From: Propionibacteriaceae bacterium P6A17
GTDB lineage: Bacteria; Actinomycetota; Actinomycetes; Propionibacteriales; Propionibacteriaceae
Assembly: GCA_000619965.1 (NCBI GenBank)
Contig: JHVD01000013.1
Location: 1-64,000 of the forward strand
Reading direction: 5' to 3'
Length of the DNA stretch: 64,000 nt
The notes under the pieces were generated by a model. That model had not been told where the DNA came from, did no database searches, and was given only the letters and a program-made list of their open reading frames with translations. Below, one piece after another: positions 63,925 through 64,000 of the stretch. Numbering within the stretch: position 1 is the stretch's first letter; each line of letters begins with the position of its first letter. Made by a program: the position numbers and the translations under genes.

Positions 63925-64000
63925 GAGTGCATCCTTGGTCTCAGCCGTCGTGATCGAATTGTGATCGAGGGTTCTTGCCGGGGCCGTCGTCGTCCCGTGG

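Overview
The window comes from a high-GC actinobacterium. Gene order and content (DnaA with clustered TT(N)TCCACA boxes, ParA/ParB with parS, a DciA-type gene after recF, LPxTG and choice-of-anchor M surface proteins, an actinobacterial Tad locus with a LysM-BTAD protein) would fit a Propionibacteriaceae-like organism; that family-level placement is an inference. The window spans the chromosomal replication origin.

Layout. (1) 0-13.3 kb is an accessory defence island bounded by insertion-sequence debris: an IS5-type transposase end and a broken IS256-type transposase on the left, two broken IS3-type fragments on the right. It holds a tightly overlapping plus-strand operon: Z1 helicase, PD-(D/E)XK-like nuclease, MORC-like GHKL ATPase, an unknown protein, a DUF6339-like protein and a Vsr nickase. 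Facing it are a C5 cytosine methyltransferase with an N-terminal helix-turn-helix and an MvaI/BcnI-like restriction enzyme. (2) 13.5-17.9 kb has a large secreted metallophosphoesterase with a tail-less LPxTG motif and a DUF3817 membrane protein. (3) 17.9-31.5 kb is the origin: parB, parA, rsmG, khpB/jag, yidC, yidD, rnpA and rpmH on the minus strand, then dnaA, a DnaA-box cluster, a MacB/FtsX-type ABC exporter inserted between dnaA and dnaN, dnaN, recF and a DciA-type gene. gyrB does not follow; two paralogous proteins of unknown function stand there instead. (4) 33.1-41.0 kb is a compact Tad pilus locus on the minus strand, with DnaA-box-like sequences in and around it. (5) 41.2-49.9 kb carries a choice-of-anchor M surface protein behind a possible zinc-regulator site, formate-tetrahydrofolate ligase, a quinone-reductase-like MDR protein, an AAE-type transporter and class I fumarase.

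(6) 49.9-60.5 kb is a self-contained carbohydrate island: a divergent LacI regulator with a promoter and inverted-repeat operator, a three-gene ABC importer, a xylose-isomerase-like TIM barrel, a threonate-dehydrogenase-like oxidoreductase, a cytoplasmic parallel beta-helix protein, a fused DhaK-DhaL kinase and an RpiB-type isomerase, almost all with overlapping or near-overlapping ends. Two identical 47-bp direct repeats containing a terminator-like hairpin flank it exactly, suggesting acquisition or excision by recombination. The enzyme set does not match any complete pathway I know and suggests breakdown of a C4/C5 keto-sugar or sugar acid released from a glycoside. (7) 60.7-64.0 kb has a NanK-NanE amino-sugar pair, an FAH-family hydrolase and a FadR-type regulator.

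The strongest candidates for undescribed biology are the combined GHKL/Z1/Vsr plus MvaI-type defence island and the repeat-flanked sugar catabolic island.
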